Notes: generated by a model not told the origin, from the letters alone. A stretch of 64,000 nucleotides of DNA from Cichorium intybus (GCA_023525715.1 CM042012.1:35822651-35886650); one strand, 5' to 3'. Positions 11,230-24,892 are shown, numbered from the stretch's first letter. Translations and numbers: made by a program.

Positions 11230-11902
11230 AGACCTGGCAAACGTGTCGTGTCGTGTCAAAACATTAAATGGGTTGAAAGTGCTCGACCCTAACCAACCCA
11301 TTTAATAATCGCGTTGTGTCGTGTCAACCAGTTTATTTTCGTTTCGAGTTTCGGGTTTGGGGTTTAGACCTTGTAAATATATCATGTCACTTTTCGAGTT
11401 AAAACACTAAGTATGTTGAAAGAATAGGAGTTTGAGGCGAAAAGGAAAACATGAAAAACTAGTAGTAGAAGCATTCACACTAAGTGTATAGAGCAACATT
11501 AAACGGTTAGGAGTCGGGGAGATGAATGACGAGGTTGCGAGGAGGAGAGAGAGGCCGAGTGAAACTGTAGAGTATGAGTGAAAAAGTTGAAAAGTGAAAA
11601 TGAATTCATGACCTAGGTGGCTAAGCGACTTCCACATTATAAAACACGTCAATCAGAAGTTTTTCTTTTAAATATGGTATTGGTTTTTGACCTGTCCAAT
11701 TTACATAAGAATTAGAAAACGTTGAATTTAAATAACAGCATTTTCGAGTTGAAAGTTTCAACCCTAACCTTACCCGTTTAAGTATCATGTCGTGTCGTGT
11801 CAACCCGTTTAATTAAACGGGTTGAAATCTCTTACCCAAACTCGTTTATTTCTTGTTGAGTTCGTGTCGGGTTTTCATGTCGTGTTAGGTTTTACCACCT
11901 CT
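11230..11902. mobile_element. Non-autonomous hAT-like element (tentative)
   Basis: The ends form an imperfect terminal inverted repeat: AGACCTGGCAAACG on the left and AGAGGTGGTAAAAC on the right, read inward. Both subterminal regions are full of GTGTCGTGTCGTGTCA and AACCCGTTTAA motifs in opposite orientation, as in short plant hAT-type elements. No clean 8-bp target duplication was found, so superfamily and exact limits are uncertain. The central 11400-11640 bp contains no recognisable gene. Confidence 0.5.
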
Positions 11903-13166
11903 AGTTATACATATGTGACGATTAAGTGTTATACAATCCTATAAGCGAGTGAAGTGCTTATAAACTATAACGTGAGTTATTCCCACTAATACATTAAGTT
12001 AATGACTTCCTATATTTGCACCTTTATATGCATTATTTGTATGAAGGTGTTCATACATGAAAACACATTTAAAAAAAAACTTTTAAAGAGCAAGAGGATG
12101 TTTAAGTGTTTTAAAGGATTTTGCACATAATCATTGCATTCATGTTGGAGGAATCATGTTTTGAGTGAAGTCCCATGCAATTAATAGATTCTTGTGAGTT
12201 ATGATTGACATTTTAGGAAGTTCATGATCCGCGAGATGTGTTTTGCAAACCCATTATGTGGTCTCATGTGAGATAGTCACATGTTTCTAAAATAAAATCT
12301 AACAGTTAAGAGTGAGGCCTGTAAACGAGTTTAGTGAGAGATGCTATTACCTTATTTATGCCTTGTGTTGCCATATTGTCCATTAAGAGAAAGAGGCTTT
12401 TATGAGAGTATAGAATTAAGGAATGAGAGTAGATGTATATACATTTTGCATTTTATCAATGTTTTATCATTGCTATGTTACACGTTAAAGAGTTGTAGTT
12501 GTTTCATCTAGTTGATTGAAAATGGAAGTGTTTGATATTGTAGACACATTTTGGAGTGTTGAATTTGGGAATTTACAAGTTACAACCCTTTAAGAATTCA
12601 CTTCATGGAAAACTCATCAGACTTTTCAAGTCTAACGTTTATCTTGACATGTATACAGATTAGAAAATCTCAACATAAAGCAGAGAACCTTGGAATTTAA
12701 GAAGACTTTTGGATTGTAATCGTTAGCAAACTTAACTATTGCTCTTGACGGTTGTTGCAAACCTCACACATTTTTAACTATTAAAAACACTTAGACTTAG
12801 GTTATTTCCGCTACAAACTTTTATGATGAAACTAAATTAATTTTTATCTAATTAGTATTAGCTCATGTCAGTGTTTTAATATTTGGCTTCTCAAGAAGCT
12901 ACATGTGGTAACATGCAAATCAACACATACATAATCAAGGGTTTACTTGTTAAGGAAATATAAATAGGCAAAATAACATTTATGGAAAGTCTATCTCAAA
13001 TATTGAGTATAATCATAAATAAATAAAAAAAGATGATGATTTTAAGTACAATCGAAAAAATTTGCCAAGTGCAAACTCAAAGAGTTTTTTTTTCCCTGTT
13101 AATAAAACAATTTAAAGAGGTGGTCCTTTGAAACGGATCCGCCGGTTCACCCGAAATGTGATCTAG
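11903..13166. other. AT-rich intergenic region upstream of ATAD3
   Basis: Nothing coding or repetitive was recognised here. The last few hundred bases would include distal promoter sequence of the ATAD3-like gene. Confidence 0.5.
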
Positions 13167-13202
13167 GGCCCAAAACCGCCGTCGAGAAATCCCCAAACCC
13201 TA
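13167..13202 (+). promoter_or_regulatory. Site II (GGCCCA) and telo-box (AAACCCTA) upstream of ATAD3
   Basis: GGCCCA at 13167-13172 and AAACCCTA at 13195-13202 lie 160-200 bp before the start codon. This pairing is common in plant promoters of mitochondrial and growth-related housekeeping genes. The positions fit a proximal promoter or 5' UTR. The regulatory role is inferred from motif identity. Confidence 0.6.
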
Positions 13203-13364
13203 CATAAACCCTGAACCAACTTCTGCCATCGGTTTTTTAGAAATATCAAAACTAAATGAAGCCTCCATCCACCTTTCTTCTTCTTCAAGCTTCGATTTAT
13301 CTATAGAATCGAAGGGTTTGAAGGATTCACACATATACCACTTGGAAGCTTTTAAGGGACATCA

Positions 13365-16308
13365 ATGGCAAAGACTTCTGGTTCAGGGTATTTTAATTTC
13401 CCCCCGTTCTCTTCTTCACCTTCACCCTCTCCGTCGCCGGCTGTTGGTGGGTCTGCTGATCCTCAATCATCTACACCGAAAGATGAGGCACCCACCACTC
13501 CGCGGGTTCGTAATGACAACCCAAGAACGACATCAGCTGGATTTGATCCGGAGGCATTGGAAAGAGGTGCCAAAGCTCTTAGGGAAATTGCAGCCTCTTC
13601 TCAAGCCAAAAAGGTTTAATGTTTGACAAACTTTTTTATTTTCTTTACTGTTTTGATCTGTTGTGTGCTGCAACGAATTGAGCTTCTTATATTCTAAATT
13701 AATAACTTTTTTTATCTGTTTGGTGATTGTGTCGTGTGGTTGGTGGTGCTTTTAGGCTTTTGAGCTGATGAAGAAGCAGGAAGAGACTAGGCAGACAGAA
13801 TTAGCTTCAAAGACTGCTGAATTTAAAGCAATACAAGCTCAGGCTGAAACTGTAAGTTTAGCTTTTATCATTATTAAACTTCTAACTTTGTCCCATAAGA
13901 AGCTGAGATGTTGAAGGATCTTAATTAGTCCTAGGATACTGGCTAATAGCTGTGTGGTGTTTATCTAATGAATTGTGCATTCTGTTTCTTTATCATTGAT
14001 TTAGCAAACAATGAATATCAATTCGATGCAATTTTAGGTCATTTTCAAACTTGTTTTGGAATAAGTGCAATGATTAGGCAGATGAATTTAATCATGTGAC
14101 CTTGATAAGCTAACATGTATAACAATGACCCTTGATAACAATTTGACCACTAGTAGCGACAAAGAGTTTCTTATAAACCAAGATTAATCCTTTTCTTTAT
14201 TTTTTCCATCTTTATTATCAAATCATACGCCTTTCTTAAAGTCCAGTGACTTCTATGTTAGTCCCGAATGATGGGTATGCAGGTCATATAAGTGTTTAAT
14301 CTTTGTTTAAGTTGCATTTGTAATACACATCTATGTCCATTGAACCCGTCTTTTACCATTATTGTATATTTTTATTATGTTTACCAGGAGAGGCAAAAAG
14401 TAATATACGAGGAACAAAAAAAGCTAGCACAGCAGCAAGCACAAGTAAAATCACAAATGGCTCGCTATGAGGATGAACTAGCAAGAAAAAGAATGCAGGC
14501 ATGTTCCCTTTGTAATTTTTTTTTAGTTTAACTTTAATGGTGGTCATTCACAATTCCAAGAAATAAACTTCAAATATTTTTCAGGCAGAAAACGAACATC
14601 ACAGAGCAAGAAACCAAGAACTTGTGAAAATGCAAGAAGAATCATCAATTAGGCAAGAACAAGCCAGGCGAGCAACAGAAGAACAAATTCAAGCACAACG
14701 TAGACAAACAGAAAGAGAAAAAGCTGAAATTGAAAGAGAAACAATTAGGGTTAGGGCTATGGCTGAAGCAGAAGCAAGAGCCCATGAAGCCAAATTAGCA
14801 GAAGATGTTAATAAACGAATGCTTGTTGAACGTGCAAATGCAGAAAGAGAAAAATGGGTTTCTGCAATCAACACTACTTTTGAACACATTGGAGGTAGTT
14901 ACTAGTTATTCATTTATTTGTCTTAAATTGCATTTCTTATCTTGAAAGGGTAGAAAATGTAAAATCTTTAATTGTGCAGGGGGGTTGCGTGCAATATTAA
15001 CTGATCAGAATAAGTTAGTTGTGGCTGTTGGAGGTGTCACAGCTCTTGCTGCAGGGATCTACACTACACGGTATATTTATTATTTAGTTAGTGATAAGAT
15101 AATTACTTGGTTGTAATAAAGATCAAGAAATACAATTATTTGATTATTGGCTGTTTTTATGTTATTTAGGGAAGGGGCTAGGGTAGTGTGGAGTTATGTG
15201 GACAGAATCTTGGGACAACCATCACTGATCAGGGAATCTTCTAGAGGAAAATATCCATGGTCAGGATTTTTTTCACGTGGATTAAGCAGTTTGTCACGTG
15301 ATGGTAAATCTCAAAACGGGAATGCATTTGGTGAAGTCATTCTTAATCCATCTTTACAAAAAAGAATTCAACAGTTGGCTGGTGCAACTGCAAATACAAA
15401 GTCTCATCAAGCACCATTCAGGAACATGCTCTTTTATGGTCCTCCAGGAACAGGGAAAACAATGGCTGCCCGAGAACTTGCCCGAAAATCCGTATGAAAT
15501 CTCGTCTTTTTTCGTTCTTTACTTTCTACATGTCTTTATACGGATTAAAATGTTTTCAGGGACTTGATTATGCATTGATGACTGGTGGAGATGTTGCACC
15601 TTTAGGTGCACAAGCTGTTACAAAGATCCATCAGTTGTTTGATTGGGCCAAGAAATCAAATCGGGGTTTATTACTTTTTATCGATGAAGCAGATGCATTT
15701 TTGTGCGAGTAAGTGTAATTCTTATTATGTGCTATATCATTTTTGGTACAACTAACAAAAAAAAATGTACTTTTATTATAAAATTCAGGCGGAATAAAAC
15801 GTATATGAGTGAAGCTCAAAGGAGTGCCCTAAACGCGCTTCTTTTTCGCACTGGTGATCAATCAAAAGACATTGTTTTAGCTCTTGCAACAAATCGTCCC
15901 GGTGATCTTGATTCAGCTGTAGCGGATCGTATTGATGAAGTTCTTGAATTTCCATTACCTGGTGAAGAAGAAAGATTCAAGCTTTTGAAACTTTATCTAG
16001 ACAAGTACATTGCTAAAGCTGGTGCAAGAAAACCAGGGCTGTTTTCAAAGTTGTTTCAGAAAGAACAACAGAAGATAGAGATTAAAGGTTTGAGTGATGA
16101 TATAATTAGGGAAGCTGCTGCAAAAACAGATGGATTTTCAGGAAGAGAGGTTGCAAAATTGATGGCGAGTGTACAAGCTGCTGTTTATGGGAGTGAGGAT
16201 TGTGTTTTGGATCCGATTTTGTTTCGTGAAGTTGTTGATTATAAGGTGGCTGAACATCAACAGAGAAGAAAGCTGGCGGGAAATGAGGGCGGTGGTGGTG
16301 GTGATTAG
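13365..16308 (+). CDS. ATAD3: ATAD3-like mitochondrial AAA+ ATPase
   Basis: Eight exons: 13365-13613, 13756-13851, 14388-14498, 14585-14894, 14980-15070, 15170-15491, 15560-15708 and 15789-16308. They join in frame to 615 aa. The N-terminus is proline/serine-rich. A long charged coiled coil follows (about residues 60-255, rich in E, R, Q and A). Next comes a short hydrophobic segment (about 265-285), then the AAA module with Walker A GPPGTGKT at 376-383, Walker B FIDEAD near 433 and an arginine-rich sensor region (ALATNRPGDLDSAVADR). ATAD3 proteins sit in the mitochondrial inner membrane and organise nucleoids and membrane contacts; that role is known from the family. The C-terminus ends in a glycine run. 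The intron after 14498 appears to use a GC donor. The start is the first in-frame ATG of the conserved frame. Confidence 0.93.
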
Positions 16309-17802
16309 GTAGTTGTTTTGGTGTTTGTTTGGGTGGCGTTTTGGGGCAGGCAGGTGAGTTATCTGCTTTTGTGTCATTTGGTGGTCAACCCATTCGGTGA
16401 AATTGAGATGAAATGGTATCCATTCATATTCTTGATAAAGAGTTGTATTGATATACAAACAGAAAGTATTATTAATTGGCTTAGTTTTCTTTGTGTTAGT
16501 CAAAAGAATTAATTGTTTGTTGAAGATGTGGATGACAGGGTGAGTGTTTTATTTGTAGGCGGATGCAGTAATTTATTGCAATAAAATCACAAGTTTCTCT
16601 TTAATGGTTGTATGCACTCTTTATCTTGTAATAATCACAAAAGTGAGCAAAATGGTGTGGTTTTGAACAAAATGGGCAAACCTTTTGCCCGTTCTTTTAC
16701 AAAATGATCAGTTTTGCAAAAATTGAAATTGTTTTTCAGCGAGTCTTGTTACAAAAAGCCTAAAAAGAAAATTTGAAAAAGTCATATTTATGAAATGTTC
16801 ATATTTTACAGAAAATGGTATCAGTTCGTATAAACTATCTTGCAACTTCTGTAAAAATAATTTCACAATTTATTAGAATTACATAATTTGATCCATTACA
16901 GAGTGGATGGTCAACTATTGATGTTGACCAAAAGGTGGTCAAAGAATGATCCCATCCAATTACAAGAAATCGGATCTATAATTGTTCTTTTCCCCCTTTG
17001 ATAAAATTTAGGGGTAATTGACCAAAATGATATGAATCGATGATTCATTTAACAAAGTAACCGTATTTTTAACCTATTTAACAAAATTAACCAAATTGCC
17101 CCTGTCTTCTAATGGCTTGACTTCAGACTTATCTCCTTGTGTAAGTGAATCTTATCGGTGGCCTAACAAATGATCAATTTTGCAATATGAAATTTACAAA
17201 TTGTGAAACTGCTTTTTGAATAGTCCCAAGTCCCAACCACAAAAAACCTAAAAAACTCCCCAAAAAAAAAAAATCATTTACGAAATGCATCATACATTGC
17301 AGAATGTATAATATTTTGCAAATTAAGGACACAATTCCACAAAAAAAACAACCTGATTCAGCCTTTTGTCTAAAAATATTATCACAGTTTCTTGGGATTT
17401 CACGACTGACACATTGTAAAATAGACAGGTCATTTTTTTATGTTGCCAAAAATGTGGTCAATCTGTTAAATGGAGCCACCCATTTTGGTCAATTTTGTTA
17501 TTAAACCCAAAAACTTATATTCTCACAGAAGTAGACCTAGCCTCATTGAAAGTTCAAATGACAATTTTTGCAAGAAAAGAAAAAGAAAGGAAGACAGTAA
17601 TCATCAGGAACAAAAAGTTGTCTTAATATCAAATTATACATCCACTGGAAACTGAGTAGGATATAAGGCAGTCGAATCAATATCCTTATTTGCAAGCATG
17701 TGAAGAAGCTTTATAAATGTTTAGGTAGTACAATGCTAAAATGGAAAATGAAACACAAAAGCTGGAAACATGCAGCATAAAGACTGGTGTTTTGAGATGC
17801 AT
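16309..17802. other. 3' flank of ATAD3 and NDUFS6 with a diverged duplicated segment
   Basis: The two genes converge here. About 16695-16810 and 17165-17300 share a diverged pattern (AAATGATCA-TTTTGCAA, CCTAAAAA, ATGAAATG), which suggests an old duplication or two copies of one repeat. No gene was recognised. Confidence 0.4.
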
Positions 17803-18552
17803 CTAGTGATGATGATCTTGTACATATCGTAAACCACAGTACTTGCAAACAGCTGGCTCACTTTTGTCAAGACATATGAATTCTATGGGATGCCCGAGTG
17901 CAGGGTCGGTGTCTACAATCAGGAAAAAACAGCTAACCAAGTTAGGTGGTGATTTTGAGTAATCAGACTAGATTACAGAGTAATCTATTATCTATTATAT
18001 TACATAACAAGTGGGAAAGAGAAAGAAACCTCCTTCACAAGCAGCAATCCTGCCCTCTACTTTGATGGGAGGGACTTCATTAATCAACTCCATGGGAGAT
18101 TTCTTGCTCGTGTCCTGTCAATCACAAGGGCAAACAGTGACTAGTGTCTCACCAATGGTCTTAACTGGTTTGAGCTTTTTTAAGATTCTACATTACAAGA
18201 AGTTACAATTCTGCGATATCTTGTTAATCAATGACTTGTCAAACAAAAACGAAAGGATATAAGCTTATGAAATTAGCGTTTAATTGTTTGAGAATAACTT
18301 AGTGTCTATGCCCCGTTAGAACAATGAATAACATATACATAGGAACCCTAATCGAACAACTAGTTATCAACGAAAAGGAATACTTCTAAGGGTTAAACCA
18401 ACCTGCATCCATTTGGCGGTGTGGCTGGTGGTGATTTCGCTGTTAACGACGCCGCTGAAGGGTCTGATCGACGATGATGAAGAAGAGGTTTTTAGGGCTT
18501 TCAGAAAAGTGGAAGTCATGGCGAATCCTCGTTTTGCCCCGTTCATTGCCAT
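17803..18552 (-). CDS. NDUFS6: NADH:ubiquinone oxidoreductase (complex I) subunit NDUFS6, 13-kDa type
   Basis: Three exons on the minus strand: 18552-18403, 18114-18030 and 17912-17803. They join in frame to 114 aa. The first ~45 residues are rich in Ala, Ser, Arg and Lys without acidic residues until late, as in a mitochondrial presequence. The mature part begins with HTAKWMQDTSKKSPMELI. It ends with the zinc-binding module: Cys76, His86, Cys101 and Cys104, the last two in CKYCGLRYVQD, followed by three His before the stop. This subunit belongs to the peripheral arm of complex I and binds zinc; that comes from the family. All three introns/exons have GT-AG signals. Length equals that of known plant homologues. 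Confidence 0.93.
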
Positions 18553-19865
18553 TGAAATAAATTGAGATGGATGATGGTCTGAATGGAGAAACGAAGGTCG
18601 GGGGTAATAGGGTTGAAGTTCTCGGCCTGCGCTTCCTCTTCGTATGTTTGTAGCATCCGATCTGATTGAAACAAAGTAGGAAACGTCTGGTGAGTTGTAA
18701 TTACCCCATCAAGTTTGAAGTTGTTTCATTTGAGTACCTTCAACTTTTCAGACATTCACACGAGTCTTGAATGACGACACATAAAGAAATTGATCTCTAA
18801 CTACTATTGAGGTATAAATATCTAACTACTAGCGAGTTATAGATTGGGGATTAATATGACACCCAATAGCACTTAATTTTTAATTGTACTTATAGACCAT
18901 TAAATTATTTTTGGGTCTCATTACATTATTTGGTTCAATTTTAACCCTATAAATTTATGAATCTCATATGGAATTTTGATTTTACAATCTATAATTTTGG
19001 TAAAATTTAAAAAATTAATAAATATAAAAGCTCATGTGGATGTAATGTTGGCGACATGTGAACATAAGTAAATAAATTCTGTCACGTTGGACACCACATA
19101 TGATTTAATACAAGCTTCTCCGGTTGAAATCCACTATAATTATGTAATAAGAACTCAAAAGAATTTTGTTGTTTATTGAGTACAATTTTATTGGTCTATT
19201 AAGTTTAATTAAAATATTAGCATCTAAATAGCAAATTGATTACTATTAATTATAATTTATGATATTAACCCTCAAATATATGCAAGTGTAATATCTTGAA
19301 ATCTAAGAATAATAATCATTAAATGCAAAAAATAATTAAACTCAATGATAATTTGATATTTTTCTTAAAGTTAAAATTGTGAAATTTTACATATTTCTTA
19401 AATTAAAAGTTTGTTAAACACTGTCACGCACTTGTTTTACTTTTTTTTATTTTCCAATATGATTTGGAAAATACAAAAAATCTCTTAACAAACACTAAGT
19501 TATTTATTTAAGTTAAAATAACTAACTAATCTTATAGTTACCATAATATTTAGTTCTATTATGATGATTACTTGTTGAGTTTTCTACTTTTAATTATTTT
19601 AAGGTTAAAGATTAAAAAAATATAAGTATAATAAATCGTGTAAATGAGTATTGCAATTTCAATGCAAAGAATGTTCAATCATTCCTTTAAATGGCAAAAT
19701 AACTTATTAATTATAAGCAACTGAATAATTCTGAAGGGTTCTAAAGCATGCAACATGAGAATTTGAGTGGGCTCAAATGCAATTAACCCCAATTAGTTTC
19801 AGTAGCCATACGCTTGAAAAGCCTCCTTGTTCAGCAATTGCAGACAGTGAGGAGAGTCGCCGGCA
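18553..19865. other. Intergenic region between divergent NDUFS6 and SMG9
   Basis: The two start codons are 1.3 kb apart on opposite strands, so both promoters lie here. The middle (about 18850-19750) is strongly AT-rich with no recognisable gene or transposon. Confidence 0.5.
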
Positions 19866-21744
19866 ATGGCAGCCATCGGTGGAGGAAGTGGTCCCTCAAA
19901 TTCAAACGCCTCATCATCTGCTGCCTCTCATCAAGCCCCCAAAATCCTATTAGCCAAGCCAGCTCTAGTCACTGCCGCGAAGTACAACCGCGGACCTGGT
20001 GGCGGTGGAGGCGGCGGCGGCCCCGATGACCCTTCGTCGTCACTCCGCTCTCGCCTTCCCTCCGTTGGCTTTCTCAATCTATTATCCGACTCCTGGGATT
20101 TCCACACCGATCGCTTCCTTCCCGTAAGTCGCTGGTCTTTCTCGACTTAACCCATCTATATGCTGTAATTTCAACTCGTTTGGTTGCAGTATTTGACGGA
20201 CAACACCGACTTTACTGTGATCGGAGTGATTGGTCCGGCGGGGGTCGGCAAGTCTACTATCATGAATGAGATTTATGGCTTTGATGCAACTTCCCCTGGT
20301 AGCCTAACATTCATTCTCCTCTTCTATTTCATTAATCCTCCGCATATACACATGCATTTGTGACTTTCAATTAATATTGATCCATATTCTGTTATTATTG
20401 GGGGTAGGGATGTTGCCTCCTTTTCCGACAGAATCCATGGAAACCAAGGCCATGGCAAAGCACTGTACAGTTGGTATCGAACCACGAATCACTTCTGAAA
20501 GGATCATACTTCTTGATACACAGGTTTACACATTTAAACTCCACTTCCTTTGTTTACCTTCTGTTAACTTGTGTTACATGAATGCAGCCTGTTTATAGTC
20601 CATCAGTTTTGGCTGAAATGATTAGACCCGATGGTTCATCCACAATATCAGTTCTGGGTGGTGAACCCTTACCTGCCGAATTGGCTCATGAACTCATGAG
20701 CATACAGGTATTTACTTTTAAACAAGTACATGTTATCACCTTCCAATCTTGCCATTGGTTATGGTAATTTCACTATAATATACTCTCTCTAATCGACTCT
20801 TTATCTAACACATCCTGCAAGGAACCCTTGTAGCTTGGTGTTCTTCTGACATCCATCTGTCACATTATACTGGTGGTATCAGAAGGAGTTCATGATAACA
20901 ACATGTGGCGTTTAATGGCTACGGTACGATCATGGAATGTAATCACTGATTCCATTCCATTCCATTCAATTCAATCCAACTTAGGAGTTCCTTTTTTGAT
21001 TGGCAGGTGGATTTGTTAAAGCATAACATACCCGACCCATCCTCCTTGTCCCTTTCACATCCACAAAGCTCTAATTTAGGATCTGATAAAGAGATGAAAG
21101 ATAAAATCCAGGAGGTTGGAGAAGAATACATGGCATCTCCTGTTTTTGTGCACACAAAGTTAGTTGTTGTCTTATTCCCTTTTTTTAATCATTTTGAATG
21201 CATAGTTGCATACTATATGATGTCTTATTGTTGACAGACTCCATGAACAAGATGTTGCTCCCCATTATCTTGTTCAACTAAAGAAAGGACTTAATCAGTA
21301 TTTTAGCTCCACTTCATTCAACAAACAGAAACATAAAAACGTGGATGGTGGTGATTCTGAGTCTGAATCGATTAAGTCATTTTTTATCGCATCCAAGACT
21401 AACACGGATTCACCGGGGACACAACACGAGAGTTACTATTCTTCTTTGTGGAAACTACGCGATCAGGTCTGTTTCTTTTTTTCTTTTTTTCTTTTTTTCT
21501 TTTTTTTTGTGTGTGTGTGTGTGAACCATGGGTTGTTTGGTGCACCATTGTTTGACCCGTTTGGATTGACATTGTTTGTTTGTGGGTTCAGGTTTTGGCA
21601 ATGAGTGGTCCATCATTTTCAAGAACTGTGTCAGAGAGAGACTGGCTGAAGAACTCTGGGAAGATATGGGAATTAGTGAAGAGTTCATCAACTATTTCTG
21701 ATTACTGTAAGACACTACAAAGTTCAGGTTTATTCAGGAGATAG
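19866..21744 (+). CDS. SMG9: SMG9-like nonsense-mediated mRNA decay factor
   Basis: Eight exons: 19866-20123, 20190-20298, 20408-20523, 20588-20707, 20834-20923, 21007-21158, 21238-21466 and 21592-21744. They close in frame to 408 aa. The N-terminus is low complexity (Ser/Ala, then a run of Gly near 44-52). A P-loop GPAGVGKST at residues 101-109 starts a GTPase-like fold. It is followed by TVGIEPRITSERIILLDTQ (a G3-like segment ending in DTQ), then the LVVSEGVHDNNMWRLM block typical of SMG9. In animals SMG8 and SMG9 bind and restrain the SMG1 kinase, which phosphorylates UPF1. The same role in this plant is inferred from sequence. Exon 5 has to be included for the frame to close, which supports the model. 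Confidence 0.9.
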
Positions 21745-21816
21745 CCTTATATCATCATCTGTTATCTTATGTCAGAGACCAGAGAAAGCAATGTAGGGCA
21801 TGTTTGTTTGTTTTAT

Positions 21817-21818
<2 letters not shown>

Positions 21819-21849
<31 letters not shown>
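21819..21849. repeat. Poly-T tract downstream of SMG9
   Basis: An uninterrupted run of about 31 T lies 75 bp after the SMG9 stop codon, in or near its 3' UTR. A minus-strand retroposed poly-A tail is possible, but I recognise no attached element. Confidence 0.8.
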
Positions 21850-21850
<1 letters not shown>

Positions 21851-23178
21851 TTATGGAGAGATATAAACATTTGCTATTTGTTTTGTGGGCAGAAAGAAAA
21901 TCAATATGTTAACCCTCTAGCAAATCATATTTTAATCAGGGTTATCCTACCTCCAAAAGACAAAGTCTTCACCTTCTAACCCGATAATTTTGATAGAACT
22001 TTTCAAAGACATACAACCACAGAGTTTTTCTCGACATATTGCAACGAATTGGTATGCCAAGATACTTATAAAGAAATGATATCAGAGCATAGTTTACAAT
22101 TCATGCCATTCTTTCCACTTCATGGAATTGCACACCAACCCCATAAATATTGCTTTTTGAGGATTTATTTTTAACTCATATGCCAAATAAAAGCACATGA
22201 GTATATGCATTAGCCAAATACAAAGACTTTGTCATGTTTTCTGTCTTCGACCTTCGAGACGAATGCAACGGTCTCAAATCTACCATCACAATGCACCAAT
22301 TCACCACTACCTTCAATGAACTCCATGTCTTACTTAGAGATCGTGATTTCTTGCTTGGGAAGACCTGTGACCCTAACTCGTTTACCATTCAAACCTTTCA
22401 TGCCACCAACAACCATGCTGATAAAATCACACGACTCTTTATCATGATTAGTTACTCAATTTGGACCTATTGCATCAGCTCTTGGCTTTCAACTAATGCC
22501 CGTCATAGCTCCCGGTCTACCACCCTCAAGCTCCCAAGCCTTCTACGACTCTCAAACAGCCGACTAACAACAACCATGGTACTCGTTGTCGTCGAGGGAA
22601 CTCTTGTAGAAACGACAACCGTGGTTGTGGTGATGGTTGTTAATTCAGTTGGGCATCGAATCAAAACATAGTCTTTGGAACCTTCAACCGTTGTGGTATT
22701 GGGTATCTTCCATCCCACTGCTCTAAATCGTTATCCATCTACCATTTGAACCAGACCCACACTTAAGTTGTTTATAGACCCACACCTAAGTTGTTTATAG
22801 CAATACATCTACATCAGTCGCTTCTAATGCTTGGTTTCTAAACATCGGCATCAATAGCCATGTCATACCCGATTTAGCAAGAATGTACGAATCTAGGGAT
22901 TACCATGGCAATTACGCTCTTCATGTCAGTGATGGTAAGGGGCTCCCTATCCTACATATTGATTCATTTCATATTCACTCACCACATAAACTTTTCACCT
23001 TTCAAACATCCTTCACGTACCCAAAACAAAAAAAATATACTTTCTGTCCAAAAATTATGTTTTGATAATCATGTTTATTTGAACTTCACTCGACTTTTTG
23101 TTGTCAAGGACGACTCTACACATACTACCCTACTCATGGGCCCAGTGAGCATAGTCTCCACTCACTCCGTTTTCCTTA

Positions 23179-23461
23179 GCTTCAGTCCTTTCCAGGCATT
23201 GTATTTTCCGCTGCTAGAGCATCCTCTAGCACTTGGCATAGGCAGCTCAATCACCCACATCAACGTCGTTCGGATTTCATGCTTTCTACTCTCTCTCTCT
23301 CTTCCTGTTACACGTGTCGTATTTTTCTCTGCTTCAGTCCTTTCCAGACGTCGTATTTTCCGTTGCTTGAGCATCTTCTAGCCCTTGGCATAGGCGACTC
23401 AGTCACCCACATCAACATCATTTGGATTTTATGCTTTCTAGTTTCTCTCTTCCTGTTACAA
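23179..23461 (+). repeat. Diverged 152-bp tandem duplication inside the decayed copia
   Basis: 23179-23330 and 23331-23461 both begin GCTTCAGTCCTTTCCAG. They share ACTTGGCATAGGC-like, TCACCCACATCAAC and CTTCCTGTTACA blocks with scattered differences. This unit interrupts the copia gene between the protease and integrase regions. Confidence 0.85.
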
Positions 23462-24892
23462 ATAAATTCATATCAAGTTTTGTTCTTTGTGTCAACTTGA
23501 GTAATCATCAAAACTTTCTTTACTTGTTTCTTCTTTTAAAAGCAATAAAACATTAGATTTGATTTATTGATGTTCAGTGTCCTGCACCTGTTCTTTCCTT
23601 TGATAGTCATCGATACTTTTTAGTTTTTACTATACGTTGATCATCACTCTAGAATCTAGATATATGTGGATCTTTCCAATGTCTCAAAAATCAGATGTCT
23701 ACAATATCTTTAAAAACTTTGTCCCAATGGTTGAAAGACAATTTTCCATCAAACTAAAGAAAGTGCAAACTAATTGGGTGGAGAATTTTGAAACTTTCCC
23801 TCCATTCTCTTGTCACTTGGTATTGTCCACTAACACTCTTACCCATACACTAGTGCACAAAACGGTTCCATTGAACGTTGACATCGTCATATCATTGAAA
23901 CCAGTCTTACTCTAATGATACGATCTCTTACTCTAATGATACGATCTGATGTTTCGTCAGCGATTTTGACACAATTGTCTACCTTATCAATCGCATGCCC
24001 CTCGCACATCAACAAATCGATCTCTCTTGCAACATGTCTTCAATCGTAATCTCGACTACTCATTCCTTAGGGTCTTCAATTCTCTTTGTTTTCCCCACCT
24101 TCGTCCATATAACTATTATAAAATGGACTCTCAATTCACCTCTTATGTGCATTTTTCTTGGATACAGTCTGCTTCATCATGGCTATCGTTACCTTGATGT
24201 ATTTTACTAATCGTCTTTATATGCTCATCAATCGTCATGTTCGTTTTAATGAAACATTTGTTTCTTTCACCAAAACCCCCACGTCATCGTTCTTACAGGG
24301 ATCATCCCACATGATGCATGATTCCCCCTTCTCGAAGACCTAAAACAACTCTCAACATCTCCTCAAGTGGTGCCTAATACTCCCCCTTCCATACAATACA
24401 TTCACATTATCTATCTTCACCTAAGTCATCCTCATCAATATCTACTACTCCCAGTTCAACGACCCCACCACCCTCTTCCATGACAACACACCCACTCCCT
24501 CATCCTCACCCACACCCCTCTCATCTTCAGCAAAACCCAAAACAACATGTTACTTTTCAACCTTCGACTCACCACATAACCACATCCTTACTCCCATCAA
24601 GGAACCTACCTCGATTAACATTGCCATCAAATACCCCTGGACCCTAGTGGTGTCAATCCATGGCCGACTAGTACTATGCACTTGTTAAGAATGGCACATA
24701 ATCTCTGGTTACTCCCATTCCTAACACTAACGTTGTTGACTGTAAGTAGGTCTAAAAGTTAAAGTGTGACAAAAGCGATGTTATCACTCGTTACAAAGTG
24801 AGATTTGTAGCCAAAAGGGTTTTTACAACAACCGAGCATTGATTTAAATAAAACTTTTAGCCGGTTATCAAACCAACAACAACCCGGTTTGT

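Noticed and set aside
13318..13626. Overlapping 102-codon frame at the ATAD3 start
   Set aside because: It starts with a non-ATG codon and lies in a different frame from the conserved ATAD3 exon, which continues in frame through exon 2.
15703..15788. Upstream extension of the last ATAD3 exon
   Set aside because: This part is intron: GTAAG follows codon position at 15708 and CAG precedes 15789. The extension has no family similarity.
18553..19865. Possible bidirectional promoter between NDUFS6 and SMG9
   Set aside because: The start codons are 1.3 kb apart with a strongly AT-rich middle. Nothing in the sequence shows shared control.
22503..22718. Minus-strand frame rich in Thr and Val
   Set aside because: It is the shadow of the decayed copia gag region on the plus strand.
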